A stretch of 62,063 bases of DNA from Spirochaetales bacterium (lineage in GTDB: Bacteria; Spirochaetota; Spirochaetia; DSM-2461): assembly GCA_028533045.1 (NCBI GenBank), contig JAQQAP010000026.1, positions 1 to 62,063 on the forward strand, in the 5' to 3' direction. Of the stretch, positions 59,390-62,063 are shown piece after piece (position 1 is the stretch's first letter; each line of letters starts with the position of its first letter). The translations under genes were made by a program, and so were the position numbers. The notes under the pieces are model-generated. The model did not search any database. It was not told where the DNA came from and was given only the letters and a program-made list of their open reading frames with translations.

Positions 59390-61063
59390 TTGAAACGTCT
59401 GTCTATTCTGATTCTATTCCTTTTCTCCTACAGCCTTTATGCCTTACCTCACTTTAATGACAATAGGGCTCCCGAAGAGCTGGCCCATGCGCTGGTCGAA
59501 GCTATGACTCCCGAGGAGAGGCTGGGGCAAACCCTTATGTTCAGTTGGAAAGGGGTGGACCCCAGTAGCGATATCCACAAATGGATTCGCGATTACAATC
59601 TGGGGGGAATTAAGATATTCGGCTGGAACGGTTACGATATCAAAACCCTCTCTGCCACTATTGGGGAGTATCAGGAAGCGGCCCTGAATAACCGTTTTGG
59701 AATACCCCTTCTTTCCGCCACCGACCAGGAGGGGGGAATTGTCCGCCACATAACGGACCATACCGCTCTGACACCGGGAAATATGTCCATAGGGGCATCC
59801 GGTCTTCCTCTGGATGCCTATAATTCGGGCTATCTGATTGGAAAAGAGCTGGCTGCCATTGGAATTAATATGAATTTCGCCCCCAATGTGGACCTTTACC
59901 TTAAACCTCACACCGCTGTCATCGGTACCAGGGCCTTTTCCGTCGATGCGGAAGAGACCGCCTTTTACTCCACCGTCTGGTACAGGGGGCATGCGGACGC
60001 GGGAATTGTCTCTACCGTAAAGCACTATCCCGGTCACGGCCGTTCCGACGAAGATTCCCACGGGGTGCTCCCCATTATCGATGTTTCCCTGGATGATTTG
60101 AAAAAGGACGACCTTCTTCCCTATCGTATGCTCATTAACGAAGGCATACCGGCGGTTATGGCGAGCCATTTGGCCTATTCCCGCATTACCGGTGATACTC
60201 TCCCGGCTTCCCGGTCTTCTTTTTTCCTGGAAGAGCTTCTCCGGGACGAAATGGGCTTTAAGGGTATGGTTATTTCCGATGACATGATCATGTACGGGGC
60301 TATTATGGGCTCCACCACCATAGAACAGGCCTGCGAAGAGTCCATGAGGACCGGGGTGGATATGCTCCTCATCTCCCAAAGCCCCGATACCCACCGTCGC
60401 GTATGGAATCGTCTTCATGACAGCATGGAAGAGGATGAGGCTATGGCGGAACGTATAAAAGAGGCCGCTTACCGGGTGGTTCTTACCAAGCTTCTTTGGC
60501 TTAAAGGGGATAAGGCTGTCCCCTATATTCCCGATTCCGAATCGGTTTATGATAATATGACCGTTCCCGCCATGGAAGAGCATAATCTGGATTTGGCCGC
60601 TCGGTCCATTACGGTTTTTAAGGACAGGGACGGGAAAATCCCCCTTGATATAGAGGGGGACGGGAAGATTTTACTGGTAACCCAGGACCGATTAGTCAGG
60701 GAAGCCGTAAGGGAGCGTATTCCGGGGATAAATATATTCGATTTACCCTCAAATCCGGAACCCGGTGAGCTTTCGGGACGCTTAAACAGTCTGGTGCGGA
60801 TCATCGATAGGTATGACAAGGTGATATTTTCCTTCCGAAACGGTTACGACCAGTATATAGCGGAAGACCTGGAACCCTGGAATGACAAGATTATCTTTTT
60901 CATAACCAGTAACCCCTCCTACTCGGAGTCCATCGAATGGGCCGACACGGTGGTTTTTTCCTATATTTACACCCGCGAGTCAGTCGATGCTTCCGTGGGA
61001 GTCATTCTGGGGGATTATGAAGCGGGCGGAGAACTGCCGGCAGAGCTAAAAGGACGTGGATGA
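59390..61063 (+). CDS. Exported glycoside hydrolase family 3 (beta-N-acetylhexosaminidase-like)
   Basis: 557 residues. Signal peptide LILFLFSYSLYA. GH3 TIM barrel with SATDQEGGIVRHI, NFAPNVDLYL, and the NagZ-type catalytic loop VKHYPGHGRSDEDSHG (His acid/base region) and the nucleophile Asp in VISDDMIMYGA. NagZ-type enzymes release GlcNAc from cell-wall fragments. The C-terminal half (about 400-555) matches a GH3 C-domain. TTG start with AGAGAG upstream. Probably periplasmic recycling or chitin-like use. Confidence 0.88.
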   Translation: MKRLSILILFLFSYSLYALPHFNDNRAPEELAHALVEAMTPEERLGQTLMFSWKGVDPSSDIHKWIRDYNLGGIKIFGWNGYDIKTLSATIGEYQEAALNNRFGIPLLSATDQEGGIVRHITDHTALTPGNMSIGASGLPLDAYNSGYLIGKELAAIGINMNFAPNVDLYLKPHTAVIGTRAFSVDAEETAFYSTVWYRGHADAGIVSTVKHYPGHGRSDEDSHGVLPIIDVSLDDLKKDDLLPYRMLINEGIPAVMASHLAYSRITGDTLPASRSSFFLEELLRDEMGFKGMVISDDMIMYGAIMGSTTIEQACEESMRTGVDMLLISQSPDTHRRVWNRLHDSMEEDEAMAERIKEAAYRVVLTKLLWLKGDKAVPYIPDSESVYDNMTVPAMEEHNLDLAARSITVFKDRDGKIPLDIEGDGKILLVTQDRLVREAVRERIPGINIFDLPSNPEPGELSGRLNSLVRIIDRYDKVIFSFRNGYDQYIAEDLEPWNDKIIFFITSNPSYSESIEWADTVVFSYIYTRESVDASVGVILGDYEAGGELPAELKGRG

Positions 61064-61911
61064 AAGGCTGGATTAAAGGTCAGGTAAGCGACAGGGAAGG
61101 ACTCATAAAGCTCTTAAGCAGGGAAGAGTGGAATCAGCTTCATTTTTCCTCCTCCCTTTACGAAAAGAGGACTTTTCGACTGGTTCATAACGGAAGCGTC
61201 TACATCTTGAAGGACCGCCATCCCAAGCAACTAAAAGGGGCCTTTTATATAACCCGGGGCGGGGCTCTTCACAGCTGTTTTGAGCCTTCCGATCTACGCC
61301 GGGAAGACCTGGATTACCTGGAAAAACACTTGCAGGAACTCAATATATTCTCCTTTATCGGTCGTTCGGACCGGGTTAAACTCATTGAAGAGCTGTACCA
61401 TTCCTGTGATTGCTATGGAATCGATTATGACCTCATGGTTAAGGAGATATCTGCCGCAGAAGCCCGGCTTGGGAGCGGCTATACCCTAAGACGGGTAGGG
61501 CTGGAGGATCTGGAGTTGCTCTATCCCCTGGAAGAGGCCTATCAGCGTGAAGAAGTTCTGCGCGATCCCAGTCGGCTGGATCGGCGTTTTCTTAAAAGGA
61601 AGTTTCAAAGTCAGTTGGAAAGTCAGTTTATCTGGGCTGTTTTTAAGGGCGGTCGTCCTGTGGCAAAAGGCGGGACCAATGCCATCGGATTTCGTTACTG
61701 CCAGCTTGGCGGGGTTTATACGATTCCTTCCGAGCGGGGACGGGGCCTGGGACGGGCTATCATTAACCGGATTGGGGAAGAACTGGCAAAAGAAAAATGG
61801 GGAACTTCTCTTTTCGTCCGCAAGGATAACAGGGCGGCGCTCAAGCTATACCAAAACTGCGGCTATGAACGGAAGGGCGATTTCCGCATTGTTTACCCAG
61901 AGAATAATTAG
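61060..61911 (+). CDS. GNAT-family N-acetyltransferase with N-terminal extension
   Basis: 283 residues. The C-terminal GNAT domain (about 145-283) includes GGVYTIPSERGRGLGRAIINRI and FVRKDNRAALKLYQNCGYE. The N-terminal 140 residues (FRLVHNGSVYILKD, FEPSDLRREDLDYLEKHLQ) resemble the DUF4081-type domain seen in some acetyltransferases. ATGA overlap with the GH3 gene indicates coupled translation. Substrate unknown. Confidence 0.8.
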   Translation: MKGWIKGQVSDREGLIKLLSREEWNQLHFSSSLYEKRTFRLVHNGSVYILKDRHPKQLKGAFYITRGGALHSCFEPSDLRREDLDYLEKHLQELNIFSFIGRSDRVKLIEELYHSCDCYGIDYDLMVKEISAAEARLGSGYTLRRVGLEDLELLYPLEEAYQREEVLRDPSRLDRRFLKRKFQSQLESQFIWAVFKGGRPVAKGGTNAIGFRYCQLGGVYTIPSERGRGLGRAIINRIGEELAKEKWGTSLFVRKDNRAALKLYQNCGYERKGDFRIVYPENN

Positions 61912-61974
61912 ATAATGTTCCAAATCCTTGAGTTTTTTCTAAAAAAGTGATGATTATTTAAAAAAATGGCTCTC

Positions 61975-62000
61975 CCTCTTATTCGTAAGACAATAAGAGG
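61975..62000 (+). promoter_or_regulatory. Hairpin enclosing the ribosome site of the last gene
   Basis: CCTCTTATT and AATAAGAGG form a perfect 9-bp stem with an 8-nt loop. The Shine-Dalgarno (AGAGGAG) for the ATG at 62011 starts in the 3' arm, so folding would hide it. Confidence 0.55.
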
Positions 62001-62010
62001 AGATTCCATT

Positions 62011-62063
62011 ATGAAAGAAGAAATCTATTGCCCTAATCCCCATTGCTCCCATCATCAAAGTCC
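62011..62063 (+). CDS. Start of a probable zinc-ribbon transposase (cut by window end)
   Basis: Begins MKEEIYCPNPHCSHHQS with AGGAG upstream. A CPNPxC...HH opening is typical of N-terminal zinc-ribbon motifs in several IS transposases of the IS1/ISXO2-like type. Only 17 codons are visible, so this is a guess. Confidence 0.35.
   Translation, partial: MKEEIYCPNPHCSHHQS

Noticed and set aside
59444..60583. 379-codon - strand frame opposite the GH3 gene
   Set aside because: Antisense to a motif-verified GH3 enzyme, with no ribosome site.
1..62063. CRISPR array or cas genes
   Set aside because: No regularly spaced short repeats and no Cas motifs; the only tandem repeat is the 200-bp pair.

Overview
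The window looks like chromosomal DNA of a bacterium, most probably a free-living spirochaete. That placement is an inference from overall protein style: a very long LepB with a Lys-rich cytoplasmic linker, HEAT-repeat and beta-propeller envelope proteins, a GatCAB plus archaeal-type AspRS operon, and tRNAs and tmRNA without an encoded CCA. No rRNA or other decisive marker is present.

Region 1 (1-13.06 kb) is accessory and visibly more AT-rich than the rest. It opens with the last 34 codons of an IS256-family transposase, whose end abuts a decapitated HAD phosphatase. A + strand series follows: GNAT, P-loop kinase, two HD hydrolases, GNAT, nucleotidyltransferase, APH-like kinase, a large beta-helix lipoprotein, methyltransferase and a phospholipase-C-like protein. 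A - strand series comes next: an orphan NtrB-like histidine kinase, a broken tautomerase, GNAT, 2'-5' RNA ligase-like protein, GNAT and a small lipoprotein. No integrase, attC site or CRISPR array is visible.

Region 2 (13.07-14 kb) holds two 200-bp tandem repeats beside the 3' end of ssrA (tmRNA, - strand). The repeats share a GGAGGTGGGGGGAA core with the tmRNA tail.

Region 3 (14-33 kb) is mostly core metabolism and translation: the AMMECR1 / radical SAM / MEMO trio, hisS, a C39-like secreted protease, ilvA, gatC-gatA-gatB-aspS (the tRNA-dependent Asn/Gln route), a diguanylate cyclase, an acyl-CoA synthetase, a histidine kinase lacking the phospho-accepting His, argF, a KtrB/KtrA potassium system and cmoB. 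tRNA-Asp and tRNA-Pro follow.

Region 4 (33.4-39 kb) is an envelope and stress operon: a NlpD-like LysM/degenerate-M23 protein, an RpoS-sized sigma-70 factor, a small acidic protein, a GAF protein and a membrane-anchored HEAT-repeat protein. A Nif11-type leader peptide with a sigma-54-like promoter follows.

Region 5 (39-62 kb) carries RNA modification genes (NSUN-type m5C methyltransferase, queuosine-tRNA mannosyltransferase-like GT, RlmD-like), an IscU-like scaffold, pgm, purH, a frameshifted homocysteine methyltransferase, a RelA/SpoT-type synthetase, typA, aroB, a giant lepB, a C-type-lectin protein, a short NAD+ ligase, a secreted GH3 enzyme and a GNAT. The window ends in the start of a probable transposase.

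Two genome-scale habits stand out. About a dozen genes have a good -10 box only 5-9 nt before the start codon and no Shine-Dalgarno, which implies leaderless mRNAs. Four convergent gene pairs interlock by exactly 4 nt through a shared YTAA at their stop codons.
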